A stretch of 64,000 bases of DNA from Uloborus plumipes (taxonomy: Eukaryota; Arthropoda; Arachnida; Araneae; Uloboridae), in assembly GCA_038373865.1 (NCBI GenBank), contig JAXGGA010001582.1, forward strand, positions 83,199 through 147,198. Reading direction: 5' to 3'. The notes under the pieces were generated by a model. The model saw nothing but the letters and a program-made list of their open reading frames with translations, searched no databases and was not told the DNA's origin. Positions 11,952 through 23,940 of the stretch are shown piece by piece (position 1 is the first letter of the stretch; the number at the start of each line of letters is the position of its first letter). A program made the translations under genes and the position numbers.

Positions 11952-13601
11952 CTAATATCGTGTAGGGCCCCCGCGAGCACGCAAAAGTGCCGTAACACAA
12001 CGTGGCATGGACTTGACTAATGTCAGAAGTAATGCTGGAGATAATTGACACCATGAATCCTGCTGGACTGTTCATTAGGGTGGGGCGAAAAATAAAAAGT
12101 TTTTCAGATCAACTTCTAATAGTTGCCAAAAGTTGTCTTTGGTGATAGTTAGCTTTTGTGCAAAATTTGAGAAAAATCGGTTAATATCTTCAGGGGGCGC
12201 TGCGATCGCAAAGTATTATCATAGCTTTTATCGGGATTTTATGGTTAAAATATAAAAAACAATGCCGTTAGCTAATCTCATTGCATTTCTTTTACTCATA
12301 AGATATATTCATGCATTCAAAGCATATGAAATAACTCACAAAAAATATTTCATATGATATATATTATATGTTTCAAGCATTTAAAAAGAAACAAAAACGT
12401 GAAAAAAAGTAATTTTTTTAAATATAAATTCATCATATAAAATAATGTTTGTGAGTCATTTCATATGCTTTTAATGCATGAAAACATCTTTTGAATAAAA
12501 AAAAACCGCAAAGAGACTAGCTAAAGGCATTCTTTTTGATATTTTAACCATAAAATCCATAACAAAGATATGGTAAAACTTTGCGATCGCAGCGCCCCCT
12601 GAAGATATTAACCGATTTTTCTCAAATTTTGCACAAAAGCTAACTGTTACCAAAGACAACTTTTGGCAACTATTAGAAGTTGATCTGAAAAACTTTTTAT
12701 TTTTCGCCCCACCCTACTGTTCATAAATTCATTGGAGTGCGAGGTGATGGAGATCTCTTCTGCACAGCACGTTGCAAGGCATCGCAGACATGCTCAATAA
12801 GGTTCATGTCAAGGGATTTTGGTGTCGAGCGGAGGTTTCTAAAGTTAGAAGAGTGCTCCTGGAGCCACTCTGTAGCTATTTTGGACGTGTGGGGTGTCGC
12901 ATTGTCCTACTGCAATCCCCCAAGTCCGTTGGAATGCATAATGGAAATGAATGGATGCAGGTGATTAGATAGGAGGCTTACGTACCTGTCACCTGTCAGA
13001 CTCGTATCTAGATGTATCAAGGGTCCCATATAATGCCAACTGCACACGCCCCATACTATCACAGACCCTGCAGCGGCTTCAGCAGTCCCCCGTTGGCATG
13101 TCGGGTCCATAGATTCATGAGGTTGTCTCCATACCCGTACATGTCCATCAGCTCTATATAACTGAAAACGAGACTCGTCAGACCAGGCAACGTGTTTCCA
13201 GTCAGAAACAGTCCAACGTCGGTTTTGATGGGTCCAGGTTAGGCGTAAAGCTTTGCGTCGTGCCGTGATTAAGAGTAGAAGAGTGAGTCTTTGGCTCCGA
13301 AAGCCCACACCAGTGATGTTTCGTTGAATGGTTCGTACGCTGGCACTTGTTAATGGGCCAGCATTGAATTCTGCAGCAATTTGCGGAAGAGTTGCTCGTC
13401 TGTCACGTTTAATGATTCTCGTCAGTCGTTGCTGGTCCCGTTCTAGCATTATCTTTCTAGCTAGGTCCCGTTCTAGCCAGCCACAGCGATGTCGTAGGTT
13501 CGATGTTTTACTCGATTCCCGATATTTACGGTACACTCATCAAATTGTCGCACGTGAAAATCCAAATTTCATTGCTACCTCGGGGATGCTATGTCCCATC
13601 T
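11952..13601 (-). pseudogene. Tc1-like transposase pseudogene
   Basis: A cut-and-paste transposase of the Tc1 family, broken. An N-terminal helix-turn-helix remnant (GHSIPEVAMKFGFSRATI) lies at about 13540-13595 and is followed by two stop codons. The main open part (12907-13536, 209 codons) holds a Tc3-type second helix-turn-helix and the first catalytic aspartate in VAWSDESRF. After a further stop, DNATPHTS supplies the second aspartate and LIEHVCDALQRA the catalytic glutamate, with about 36 residues between them by my count. A 641-bp hAT MITE (12076-12716) interrupts the C-terminus, which resumes and ends at RARGGPTRY, stop at 11952-11954. The 5-kb hAT insertion removed the start. Inactive. 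Confidence 0.88.
12076..12716. mobile_element. hAT foldback MITE, 641 bp, perfect TSD
   Basis: Both ends read TAGGGTGGGGCGAAAAATAA inward, and the arms stay nearly identical for about 165 bases, so it can fold into a long hairpin around an AT-rich loop. The flanking 8-bp repeat CTGTTCAT (12068-12075 and 12717-12724) is perfect, and TAGGG termini with 8-bp TSDs indicate hAT. No coding capacity. The element at 29453 has the same TIR. Confidence 0.9.
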
Positions 13602-15282
13602 CTCATGCGCAGGCTCGGACTGGCCCGCCTGCCCGCAAGCCCTAGGGCAGATGCGCCCTTCTTATTGAACAATACGGACGCCTTCTCCGAAACTAAAAAA
13701 TATCTTGATCAGAAAATGAGAGCGTAAGTTATCCAACGCTGCTTCGAAAGCGACATGATGTACCACACACAGTGAGTTAGTGTTGCTTTCAGTTGCAAAC
13801 AATACCCAGCAAAAGGTCGAGTAACCACCCGGAGCGCCAAAATCAATGCTTGTATGTTCGACCTTGAATGATTACTCGACATTTTCTACGGAATCGGGAC
13901 AGTTTTATGGTTTTATTGCCGAAAGATTAGACCCAAGTGCTCCCCTGTTCCCATTTTGCAACGGCGTGTTTGGATCTCAGAATACTGTGTATAAGCAGAC
14001 AATGGCAAAGTGGGGAGTTAAGATAAAATGTAAACAGGCTGGCTGGAAAACATACAACTTAGGCTGGAAAACATACAACAAGAGAGGAGGCGGTAGGCCC
14101 TGGGCATAACTATGGCTTAAGCTTTACGCCAGTGATCTAAAAAAAGGGAAAACAAGACAAAAACGGGGGGGGGGGGGGCGAGCGATTCGGGAGTGATCGT
14201 GACTCCACAGACTAGCCATTTCCTTATCATTTCAGTCAAATTTAGTTCACTATTTGGAGCTCTGGTGCGATTTATGAAAAACAGAAGTTATTTTTTCGGC
14301 TATTGGGCATCTCTATGATTTAGGTGAGAAATGAAACCGATTTTTATCTATTGTTTGCCATGCTTTGATTTACTTTTGTGTCATTTTTTAGAAAACCGTT
14401 TTTAAAAGAGCGAAAAACATTTTTTTTTTGAAACATCACTTTTTTTTTCCAGCTATAATTTTTCCCCTGCTGTTTTATATTTTCCTTTAGCTATTTATTA
14501 TTTATTATTATTATTATTTCGCTAAAAATATATTTCTCTCTTTTCTAATTTGCTTCAAAACGAAAGTATTTGAAAAATTTTGCTGACAATTTTACATAAA
14601 AAATATTATAGATTTTTTAAGAAAAAAATAAAAGAATAATTTTGAAATAAAAAATTGTTCAATGAAGCGTTAAAGGTGCGCTTTGTTTTTGTGAAAGGGT
14701 CATATGAACTCCAAATCAGTTTCTCAATAGGAGGAACGGTAAAATTTTGCGAAAAAACTTCTAAGAACGGAGAAGCTATATTTTTTAAAAAATTCGATAA
14801 AACTATTTGGTATTAAAAAACTTTTACAAAAGTTATTTCTAAGATTTTATTATGATTTAAGTAACCAATCACACTTAAAGATTGTAAATGGACCTTTAAG
14901 ATACAATATTTAAATGTGAAGCTGCTTTATTGCAAATGAACCCCTAAATCTGAAAATAAAAAAATAATCAAAACATTAGCGTAAAAATTGTATAAAATGC
15001 TATCATTATTGTGTTTTGAAAAGGGGAAATTTTTTAACGCGGACAGAGGGAAATCTATGAGGACCGGTCAATGGTCAATGCTTGAGAATTCCCGTTCGAA
15101 ATAAAAACTAATTTCTTATATGAAACTTTACACTTTATGTAGAAAAATATTCATACTTCATCTTGATGTGTAACTAAGGATTTCCACTTAAATTTTGGTA
15201 GATTTTTAGACGAATTGAGGTTACGAAATAACTTAAAATACTTTGTTCAGGTAAGTAAGAATTAAGATATGAAACTACTTTG

Positions 15283-15482
15283 AAGAAGCATGAATAAGCG
15301 TAAAAAAAGGGAGAAAGAGAGATGCGTTTCGGGGCTACGAGGATATATTTCTTCAATGCAAAAAGAAGTGAGCTATGGATGTAAAGACATTCGGGAATCT
15401 CTGTCAGATATTTTCACCCACACGTGTTTTTTTCTCTGCATTGAAGAAAGAGTTCCTTGTAATCTCGCAACACGTGTCTGAT
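15283..15482. repeat. ACACGTGT-family foldback, decayed copy
   Basis: Two divergent inverted half-units, one with GCGTTTCGGGGCTACGAG followed by TTCTTCAATGCA and the other with GCATTGAAGAAAGAGTTCCT and ending AACACGTGTCTG. They match the better-preserved family members at 27366-27490 and 39424-40530. Confidence 0.6.
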
Positions 15483-15779
15483 TTAAAAAAAATAGTGCTT
15501 CTAGAAAACACTGTCAGCACTTTGTCTATTTCTGACAGAAACGAGAAAAATCTTATCTCTTCGATAATTTCTTCTGAACAATGAGAGCAGGTATGTTGAG
15601 GGTTTATGGGAAAAAGTTCCTAGTTTATTCTTAAACGTTGTTTTTATTTGCAAAGGTAGAATTATATTAGAGAAATTTAGGGTGTCGATTTGAATCAGTG
15701 AGTTAAACTGCGGTTTAAATCAAATGATTTAAAAAAAAAAAAAAATCATTGATTTTTAAAACCTATTTTTTTCTTAAAC

Positions 15780-16500
15780 GAGGGATGCACCCGATTAATC
15801 GGCCACTTTGCCGATTGTCAATGATCAGCAAAATCGGGCTGATTAATCGGCCGAAAAAATATTTTTTTAATTTTATTCTTTAAAGTATTCCGTCAGTAAG
15901 AAACTATGATAAATGATGGAATTAACAGTAATAAAAATCCGCACAGTTGAGGTAAAGTTTTGTTTTAAATTAATTCTCCAACTTTGAATAAATATACATA
16001 GACAATTTTGCAACACATTTTTCATGTGACAATATTTTTCTCTTTAGTACAGTGCTTTTAGATGACCTCTAATTTTCAACGAATAAAAGTATTGAATTAA
16101 ATTTCTAATTATTAAAAAATATGAATTAAAAGTACTCCTAAATTGAAGTGCTCATCACAGACTCCCCCTTCCCCTTTTTTGTGAATTTTTATGTCCAATT
16201 AACATAACTAACAATGTGTTAATAATATTATTGACAATAATATGAAAATTGGTTCTAAGAAATTTGACAAAATATTGAAATTATTTTGTGAAACTTAGGA
16301 AAATGAAAAAAAAAACTTATCTCAGAAATAAATTACTTGCGATTTCTAAATTTGGAATTGTATAAGATAAAAAACAGTGATGCTAAATTTGGTAGTAGAA
16401 AAAGTCATCCTTACCATTAATCGGCTCCGCCGATTAATCGGCCGATTATCAATAGCCTAATAATCGGTAATTGTCCAATTTGCTTATCGGTGCATCCCCT
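15780..16500. mobile_element. hAT-like MITE with ATCGG-rich ends
   Basis: The ends are AGGGATGCACCCGATTAATC (left) and, on the minus strand, AGGGGATGCACCGATAAGC (right). Both subterminal regions repeat the palindromic core CCGATTAATCGG. The flanks TCTTAAAC (15772-15779) and AATTAAAC (16501-16508) agree at 6 of 8 bases, consistent with an aged 8-bp TSD. About 721 bp, no coding sequence. Inserted in the 5-kb hAT-type element. Confidence 0.7.
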
Positions 16501-17321
16501 AATTAAACCCTAGAAATCTCCTTGAACATTTTTAATTTCATCTGCTGTGAATTTTTCTTAGTAATATCATTCTTTGTTATATTGATTTTGCTTCTAAAGT
16601 TTTCCCTCACTTTTATCATTTTTATCCATTCTGATTATCTCCTTACTCAATCTAGAAATTCCATTTTCTTGGTCAGTAGGCATTTTTAAATTCGTAGTTA
16701 TTGTTTTCTCTATTAGTAACTGAGTCACTGTATTTAGGACTTTCTTTTTTTTTAAATGAAAACAATGGGCAAATTTTTAATGAAAACAATAGGCACCAAG
16801 CTAAAAAAATGGGTGTGCAGAAAAGTTCTACAAAATTAGGCCTGTTGCTGTAGTGTGTGCATTTTTTTTATAAATTCGAAAAAGGAAAATTAAAATTAAT
16901 ATTGCTTCAACCATGAGTTGTTGTAAGACAATCTAAAGCGTGTACTCATTAATAAATATTTTTAAAAAATCATCAATTGAAAAGATTGAAGTTTATACAA
17001 TATTTTTACTATAATTATACAATAAATGAACATATTACGTTATTAAAAACGTCATACTTAACGATTTTGTCATACTTTTACCAGCAAGCTGGCAAATAAA
17101 AATGGGTAGCTGTCTGATTTGAAAATACCATTACTTTAAGAGATTACTTAAAGAGTAAAACTTATTTTGAAAAAAATCTTATATTTTTATCAATAAAATT
17201 TATTTTAATCGAAAAAAAAAATTAAATTTATGATTTGTTTTTCTTTATTTAAATATCTTCTCATGATTTTTATCTCATGTAACAATCTAATTTAAAAAGT
17301 AGAAAACATAAACTTAGAAAG

Positions 17322-17440
17322 CATAAATCGGCAGGAAACTGCAGAAATGTGTTTCGGAATTACAGGGGAAAAAAAGCAATTTTTAATGTAAAAGAAGTCA
17401 GCTTATGGAAGATTATGAAAGGTGTTTGCCAAAAGCCAAT
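17322..17440. repeat. ACACGTGT-family fragment
   Basis: A single degenerate half-unit: CATAAATCGGCAGGAAACTG, then a diverged core (ATGTGTTTCGGAATTACA) and GTCAGCTTATGGA. It aligns with the half-unit at 27366-27490. Confidence 0.5.
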
Positions 17441-17576
17441 TTATTTATTTACCTCTGTTTATGTGTATTCATAGCGTGCTACTATGCTATCTATACAAAA
17501 TTTGATTTGAATCATGTGAACTTGTATTATAGTGTGATACTTTAAATAGGCGCATCAAGGTCACAAATTTTGCATC

Positions 17577-17643
17577 GTCTCCATGGAAACTGCTGATTCA
17601 ATTCATTTATTTTAGGTTTACCGAGTTAGGTTTCCATGGAGAT
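17577..17643. promoter_or_regulatory. Inverted pair of X-box-like (RFX) sites
   Basis: GTCTCCATGGAAAC (17577-17590) and its inverted near-copy GTTTCCATGGAGAT (17630-17643) both fit the RFX X-box pattern (GTnnCCATGGnAAC-like). They lie 39 bases apart inside a transposon body with no gene nearby, so function is doubtful and they may be an old TIR pair. Confidence 0.25.
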
Positions 17644-18811
17644 CAGATTATAGTTTGATTTTACATCACTCTCCGAAAGCTTGTTGGTGAAATGACACTC
17701 AAAATATAATAGTTGTGATTTTTTTTAATATCAATTGAAAATTAAATTACATTTATAACTGTAAATTAATTCATAGCATAAGTTTCTAAAGTCATGAAAA
17801 ATAATTCGATTAAAATTTTAAAAGCCGGATTTAAATAAAAAAAATCCGATTTTTTAAAAACTTGTTTTGAAAAAATCATAATTTTTTATACATTGGATAC
17901 AAGACGTACTTAAGAAATCGTGTACGGCAGCTTTTAAATAGTTATTTCCTTATGTTTCATGTATTTATTTGGTAATAATATCAGCATTGGTATCGATGTA
18001 CAATATAAATCCATTGCAGAAATACAGTTATTTTTAGCGGTCATACATACATACGCGGTCAATACATAATAGTGGTAAGAGTTTCATTCTATACCAAAAT
18101 TAAATTAGAAAAAAAATATAAATAAAACCGACCGAATTGCCGACCTGATACGAAAATAAACTTCGCATTTAAAATTTAAATGTATTTAATTGTATTCAAG
18201 GGGACATATGAGAAACAAAGAAAAGATAGATAATCCCAGCTAGTAAAATAATTTTATCGTTCATATACTCATAGCTTATTTTTGTTAATGTAGTTAAGAT
18301 TATTTTCAATAATTGGTTTTTGTAAGCAGTTTATTGTAAAACAATGCAGCTATTAAACTAATCAGGAATGCGAATTACCTTTTTCATAATTATTTTTTTT
18401 ATTTGAACTCAAATAGTTTCTTGTTATGAATATAATACTCATCATTTCTTAAATTATTATTGTTTTGTGTATTTAATTTGCATTGAATGGTGTGGAAGAA
18501 AAATTAAACATATTTTCAGTGATTGCGGAATTCCCCCCCCCCCCGGTTGGCATGCGCCCTCAGAAACTTGGGGTGTGCGCCTTTTTTAGGGCCCAGTCCG
18601 ACCCTGCTCATGCGTCAACTATAACACTACGTTCAAACCCCCCTAAAACTCACTAAACCCGTCATTGTAGTAGCAGTAATTGATCTAACAACTGTACCTG
18701 ATACTGGTTGTCATATATACGCGTTGCCGACCGCAGTGTCGTACTCTGATTGGTTCCAGATCTCTTTATTTGCGTACGCATGCCTGTACCAGTTTATTTG
18801 GCTCTTCAGTG

Positions 18812-19052
18812 CATCTATCATATACATATATCGTGGTGTACTTGAAATAGTTTTTTAATAGATTATTGTCTTATTATCGCGGGTGAAACCACGGGCACAA
18901 TTATGTCCTAATAAAGGTTTTTGAAGTATAAATAACTTATATCTATTATAATACAAAGGAATTATTATTATTATTTTTTTTTCATTTTTTGTTCAAGTTT
19001 TGTAAATTTTTTGTTCAGAGGTAACCCGTGTGATGCCGGGCCACGCAGCTAG
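18812..19052 (+). mobile_element. Helitron 3' terminus (hairpin and CTAG)
   Basis: The sequence CCCGTGTGATGCCGGG (about 19025-19040) is followed by CACGCAGCTAG and then T. A GC-rich hairpin shortly before a terminal CTAG, with insertion next to T, is the canonical Helitron 3' end. The last element base is 19052. An upstream stretch, GCGGGTGAAACCACGGGC (about 18879), is a second hairpin-like segment. With the helicase fragment before the Tc1 insertion this forms one 5'-truncated Helitron. Confidence 0.8.
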
Positions 19053-19125
19053 TTTGTAATAAAAAATTTAATGTATAATTTGAATAAAAACCAATAGAGT
19101 AAAACGTTGCTAAACATTATGTTAA

Positions 19126-19632
19126 CCCTTAACTTCACACTGTTGCATTTCTGCAATATATGATTTATTTTAATTTAAAAGACTCAATTTTGTTTTTAAT
19201 TACCTACAAATCACTTATCTGAGGAAAAAAAAAATACTGCAGCGAAATACATGTTAATTTCGTCACTAGTTGATAGCACATTTTCCCCAGAAATCCCAAT
19301 AATTATAAAAACATTTGATGCCTCAAGAACTGTGTCTTTGCTATAAAAAAATCCATTCTAGTTTATACTTCCTTTTGTTTATTGACGAAATAAATTACCA
19401 GGTAAGAAATTTAAACATTTTACGTTCATTTATAAGTAAATTCAATTTTCTATGGGAAAAAGTTTTTAAGAAATTTGATTTTACTTTTACATTGTTGCAA
19501 ACAAAAAAAAATGATTGAAAGTCATTTTAAAACTGCTTATTTAAAAAAAAAATATTTCTCCTCTTTATTATTACTTGAGAACTAGCTGATACAATTTTTT
19601 CATCAAAATTTAAAACATTGCGAAGTTAAGGG
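19126..19632. mobile_element. piggyBac-like MITE, 507 bp
   Basis: Flanked by TTAA on both sides (19122-19125 and 19633-19636). The ends are CCCTTAACTTCACACTGTTG (left) and, on the minus strand, CCCTTAACTTCGCAATGTTT (right). TTAA targets with CCC...GGG termini point to a piggyBac-like (or other TTAA-specific) origin. The 67-codon frame at 19315-19518 has no recognisable domain. Confidence 0.75.
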
Positions 19633-19723
19633 TTAACGAAAATGCCAGTTTGGAAATTTTCTAATGGTTAGAAAAAAATAGAAAAATTTACTTGTAAGTG
19701 GGTCAAACCTCCCTAGTTTCTCC

Positions 19724-21142
19724 TACTCCAGAAGTTGTGTAACGTTACACCCATTAACAATGGTAACCTTACGTTTTTCACAGGGAAGGACAGTTAAACA
19801 TCACTCATAATGTAATACAATAAAAAACGCGCTTTTCATGTTCTGTCGCTAGTTTCCAAATATTACTCATATTATCACAATTAAATGTTGATGAGTTTGT
19901 GGTTATTTTCAATTTTTGCTTATCCTGGTACTTCTTCGAAAATGAGTCATTTGTCGTAAGCACAAATTGAAATGAGGAACATGAAAAATGAACGCAGAAT
20001 GTACTTGATGAAGGTTTCACTAGAATGAGATGAGGGGAGGAAGGTTCCAAAGAAACAGCATTGATGTAAAGCGACAAGATATCGCTAAAACTTACGAGGT
20101 TCGAAAAAAATAGCTTTATCTTGGAAACTAAACGACGGTTTTGAATTCATGTTTAGGCAACTTTAAATATGTCAATAGTAAGTATTATTGAAAAAACAGC
20201 CCTTTAGGGTTAAAAACTAAAGTAAGTGGTTAATTTTTCGACCTATGACTAGGTTGCGTTCGGCGCTCGAGGTCACAAACTTGGATTACTTATTGGACCA
20301 ATATCATAAACAACACAGCAAAAAATGAGAAATAGCCAATTTGACGCAAGTTCTGATGTTTCTAGACTATAAATGAAAATGACTATTTCCCATATTATCC
20401 GAGGCAGGATCCTGTGTAGCGGGATTATTGATATTCTCCCCTCTGGATGATCTTCCTCTCGACCGGAAGGGAGTTGCCACGCAATCTGCCAAGTGATTTG
20501 GTTGGCATGTGACACTATTATTGAAACATTTCTAGACGATTTTTTGTTTTTTCACTTCTGTCAACCCTCAGCTTTTCAGCTGCTTTTTTCGCAATCTAAC
20601 CTCAAAATTGTATTCCTTGTAGACTCTAGAGCTAAACTTTCTCTGATTTATGCATACATATTTTTGTGTTATTTTAAAATACAACTGAAACAGTTTCGTA
20701 AGATATAACGCCATATATGTAAATGTTCCAAAACTACGTAAGCAAATATAGAAACCTCAACGTTTCTACTATAAACTATTTGAAGACGAAATTAAAAATA
20801 ATACGGGTCTAACGCGCGAATTCCTATGCGAAACATTGGCGAATTTCATGCGCGCATATATTAGACCATGGGATTTCGATTTCTGAAAAAAAGGAAAATA
20901 GTTTGAAATATTGACACCAGGGGAAAATTTGGCACTGAAAAAGTGTGTTACTATGAATATGAATATAGCGAATTAAATTTGAAAAATGCTGTGGAAATCA
21001 ATTTCGCTAATAAAAAACTATTGTTATTTGCAAATGAGACTAGAATTTCCTATTAAAAAAGCCACCACGAAGAAAATAACGGTGCAGTTAACCAAATAGA
21101 ATGCAATAAATTGCATAAACACGTTGCATTTAGCGACCAACA
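19724..21142. other. No gene recognised
   Basis: Ordinary AT-rich sequence. Open frames at 19805-20077 (minus), 20273-20515 (minus) and 20493-20708 (plus) have no recognisable motif and overlap one another. Confidence 0.4.
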
Positions 21143-21190
21143 GCAGTGGCGTATTCAGGGGGATAGGGCGGCCGCCCCCTCCGAAATTAT
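21143..21190. mobile_element. hAT-type left terminus, partner not found
   Basis: CAGTGGCGTATTCAGGGGG is a typical hAT 5' end and is followed by the usual G/C-rich subterminal stretch (GGCGGCCGCCCCCTCC). No matching inverted end or TSD was found within the next 2 kb, so this is a truncated or decayed element of unknown extent. Confidence 0.45.
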
Positions 21191-21862
21191 CAAAAAAGAA
21201 TTTAAAACATTTTAGCTATTACCTTTTTTTTTTCCCTTTTTTCTGAAATCGCGACAGGAGAAAATTTTTCAGCAGAGAAGGTTTAATTATATTACAAAAT
21301 TCAGAGAAAGAAAATAAAATAAATATATTCTTTCTTTCCTCCTTTTTTTTGACATGTCCTTTTACTGTTTGTCACGTTTATGACTATCTTATAATTCAAT
21401 TTTGCTTATTTTTATCAAAAATTTCTTTCAGAAACACCGATTAATACTTGTTCATTCCTCGGGTTCTGCTCAATACATTTTAACACATGCAATTAAAACA
21501 TAACATTAGGAACACTAGTAAAATAAATCTCAAAATTACTGTTATTAAAGCACTAATTCGCCAAAATATTGCATGTACCCTACTTTAATTGAGACAACTT
21601 TTCAAATTTTAATTTATCTTTTCCTGTTGTTATTAAAATGCTTTACCTCTCGGCTGCACCAATAATTATAATGCTAAAACAAATTGAATGATGTATTTTT
21701 GTCATCTTAAATTAGCATTGATATCACACATAGAAATTCAAAAACAAATTCTTCGGTACAGTTTCTGAGGTTCCCTGCCCTTTTCTACCTAAGTCTGAGA
21801 TCAGCCGCCTCTGAAATAATTTGTCACTGATCATCAGCATAAAATGACGGACTATGAGAAGT

Positions 21863-22121
21863 GAAGGGGCAAGTGGATAAAGGTGATATGTGACATTTGA
21901 ATTTCGCCGATTTACACAAATTCAAATTAGTATGTGTTCAATTGTTAAACTCACAAACACAATTGAAGGGGCAAGTGAATAAAGGTGATATGTGACATTT
22001 TTTTAAATTTCGAAATAAAGATTATTAAAAAAAAATTATAACCTTATCACCTTCATCCATGGCAAAAAGTAAGTTTTTCCAAAATTGTCACATATCACCA
22101 TTATCCACTTGCCCCTTCAAT
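21863..22121. mobile_element. Foldback element with reiterated GGGGCAAGTG motif
   Basis: TGAAGGGGCAAGTGGATAAA begins the left arm (21863). A second direct copy begins at 21963 and an inverted copy ends near 22120. Each is followed by GGTGATATGTGACA. The near-identity of the three copies and their outward orientation suggest a small MITE with a duplicated TIR. No clear TSD. Confidence 0.6.
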
Positions 22122-23045
22122 TCTCTTCATTCTGAGCCCAGAGAGAGTTGCCTTTAGAATGGTTCTTACCTTGTGGGACGTTAATGAAAGCTGTATTACC
22201 GGCGAAATGAGAATGCCAGTGCTACCCTTCGAGAATGTCAGTGATTGGAAGCAATTGAGAAAAGGACCAATGAGCATTACTAATTTAGGAAACATGATTC
22301 AGCGCTTTGAAATGACTGTCCCAACAAGCAGGCCAGGGACGCAATCAGCAACAAGTGGACGAAATTGCAAATGCGATAAGAGAATAGGAGATGGAAAATG
22401 CGCAAGGTACTGGTGAGTTCACAACAAGGACGAAACTGCAATCTCTGGCTGGGTGGTACAACAGGGCGGTCGGTATATTACGAGTCACCACAGGCGTAGT
22501 TCGTGAGCTTGGTTGAAAATGTTTCATGAAACAAGCTCTCTTTTTTAGGCGCCGTCTGCAAATGATATCACACTTCGAGAGGGGTACCGGAAATTGTGAC
22601 ATTACACTTTTGAAATAAAAATATGCTCTTCTAAAACAGCGTGATGAGTGACAAGGGGAGGAGATGGGTACGGTGAAGAGTGACACTTTGTGACACAGGG
22701 AGGGGGGATTTGTGAAAGCAAGGGTGACATCATTTATTGACAGCTCCTTACTTTACCCGAAAAGGCCTCTAAATGTTCAGTCAGAATCGATATCATTTTA
22801 AAATAATGATTTGATAGAATACGTTAAAACTAATTTCGGAGAATAAAAGTGAAAAACAAGAAATGCTATATGTAATAGATTATTGAGCAAGTTTTACTCC
22901 GCTTCTGTGTTTCGTGTTCCTCAGCTATGAATTTCCCCAATGATATACAACCTTGATATTATGGGGTCAACTGACCCCTCCCCTTTTATTAAAAAAATTG
23001 TAATTGCATTTTGCATGGAATGCTTTTTTTTCCGTAAAATACACA
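22122..23045. other. No gene recognised
   Basis: Contains an 85-codon plus frame (22159-22416) and an overlapping 113-codon minus frame (22345-22686). The composition is less AT-rich than the surroundings, but neither frame shows a motif I recognise. Confidence 0.35.
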
Positions 23046-23047
23046 TA

Positions 23048-23899
23048 GTGGGGGCATGTGGGGTAAAGTGAAATGGCTAAGATAACGTACGTATTTGAAA
23101 ATGAGCAAATTGGATATTCGTTCTAAAAATTACTGTACATAAAGGAGGAATAATGTATTTTGTAATACAACTTGCGTTGAAATATTATTTTTCACCTTCA
23201 AAAAAAGGTGGAAATTTTTCACCTCAAAAAACCATGGGGCAAAGTGAAAATTAAAATATTTTTGTAATGAAACATTTTCCAGTGTATGATTAACAGTAAT
23301 TTTCAACAAATGAAAGTGTTAACAAATTAATAAGTGAATTATTAATGAAAAAATAAATGAATAAATAAATAAACAAATAAATGAATGAATTAATATATGA
23401 CAAAAAGAAATGAGTGAAGAAAATAGAGAAGAAAATATAAAATATATTAATTAATAAATAAAAGAATGTAAATAAATTAATAAGTAAAGAAATTTATACG
23501 TGATTTAATAAATGAATGCATTAGTAAACAAAATGAATTATTTCACTTTGCCCCGCGTTCACTTGACACATTACATTGAATATTTAAAATCAAGACCTGA
23601 CAAATATGAACTAAATAAGGTCTGCACTGGACATCAGTAAATCTCAATTAATACCCTAAAATGTTAATTACAAAAATCTTTTCCCTTTTTAATAGCAAGA
23701 AATATTTTTGAAAAATCACGAATATTACAATAAAGGTTTGAAAATGACTTGCATACTTTTTTTCGTTGATTTTAAAAGCTATTTATTTTTTGACGAGAAT
23801 CAACTCTATGTTTAGGAACCTAGATAAAATATTATTAGAAAGATGGAGCGGCAAACTTTTAAAACACATTACTATTTCACTTAGCCCGCATTCCCCCAC
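23048..23899. mobile_element. TA-flanked element, GGGGTAAAGTGAAAT family, copy A
   Basis: The left end is TA then GTGGGGGCATGTGGGGTAAA followed by GTGAAATGG. The right end on the minus strand is GTGGGGGAATGCGGGCTAAG followed by TGAAATAG, then TA. Two inner copies of the motif GGGGCAAAGTGAAA, in opposite orientations, lie near 23233 and 23546. Between them is a degenerate AATA/AATG tetranucleotide tract. No coding sequence. A second copy in reverse orientation lies at 26604-27310. Confidence 0.65.
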
Positions 23900-23940
23900 A
23901 TACTCCCCTGAAAAGTTTTTAAATGACGGACCTGATGGTA

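Larger units (their letters stand above)
13610..18606. mobile_element. hAT-type element, 5.0 kb, perfect TSD
   Basis: The ends are CAGGCTCGGACTGGCCCG (left) and, on the minus strand, CAGGGTCGGACTGGGCCC (right). They are flanked by a perfect 8-bp duplication CTCATGCG (13602-13609 and 18607-18614) inside the Tc1 element. The interior is AT-rich and I find no transposase; the 87-codon frame at 13846-14109 is unrecognised. It carries later elements: a decayed ACACGTGT-family foldback (about 15283-15482), a hAT MITE (15780-16500) and another ACACGTGT fragment (about 17322-17440). The TIR is related to the element starting at 62889. Confidence 0.88.
11920..18811 (-). mobile_element. Tc1-like element, interrupted twice
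   Basis: The left end is TA then CACTGAAGAGATAAAAAAAC. The right end, on the minus strand, is CACTGAAGAGCCAAATAAAC, with CA where TA is expected. Removing the two insertions (12076-12716 and 13610-18606) and their TSDs leaves about 1.24 kb, the normal size of a Tc1 element. Transposase remnants run on the minus strand. It sits in the 3' non-coding part of the Helitron. Confidence 0.85.
3200..19723. mobile_element. Outer TA-flanked foldback element (heavily interrupted)
   Basis: The two ends match as inverted repeats over about 28 bases (24 identical by eye). The left end is TA then GGGGATACTAGGAAAGTTTG; the right end, on the minus strand, is TA then GGAGAAACTAGGGAGGTTTG. The TIR core GGTTTGACCCAC recurs inside at about 3559, 3585 and 11031. 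Most of the 16.5 kb belongs to later insertions: a hAT-type element at 3972-10732, a Helitron with Tc1 at about 11481-19052 and a TTAA MITE at 19126-19632. The original element was probably under 2 kb. I see no coding remnant of its own. TA target and GGGGA ends resemble the element at 36628-37912. Confidence 0.6.

Noticed and set aside
13846..14109. 87-codon frame in the 5-kb hAT as its transposase
   Set aside because: No hAT dimerisation or catalytic motif is visible and it is far too short.
22159..22686. Overlapping 85-codon (plus) and 113-codon (minus) frames as genes
   Set aside because: No motif, no sign of splice structure, opposite strands compete for the same DNA.
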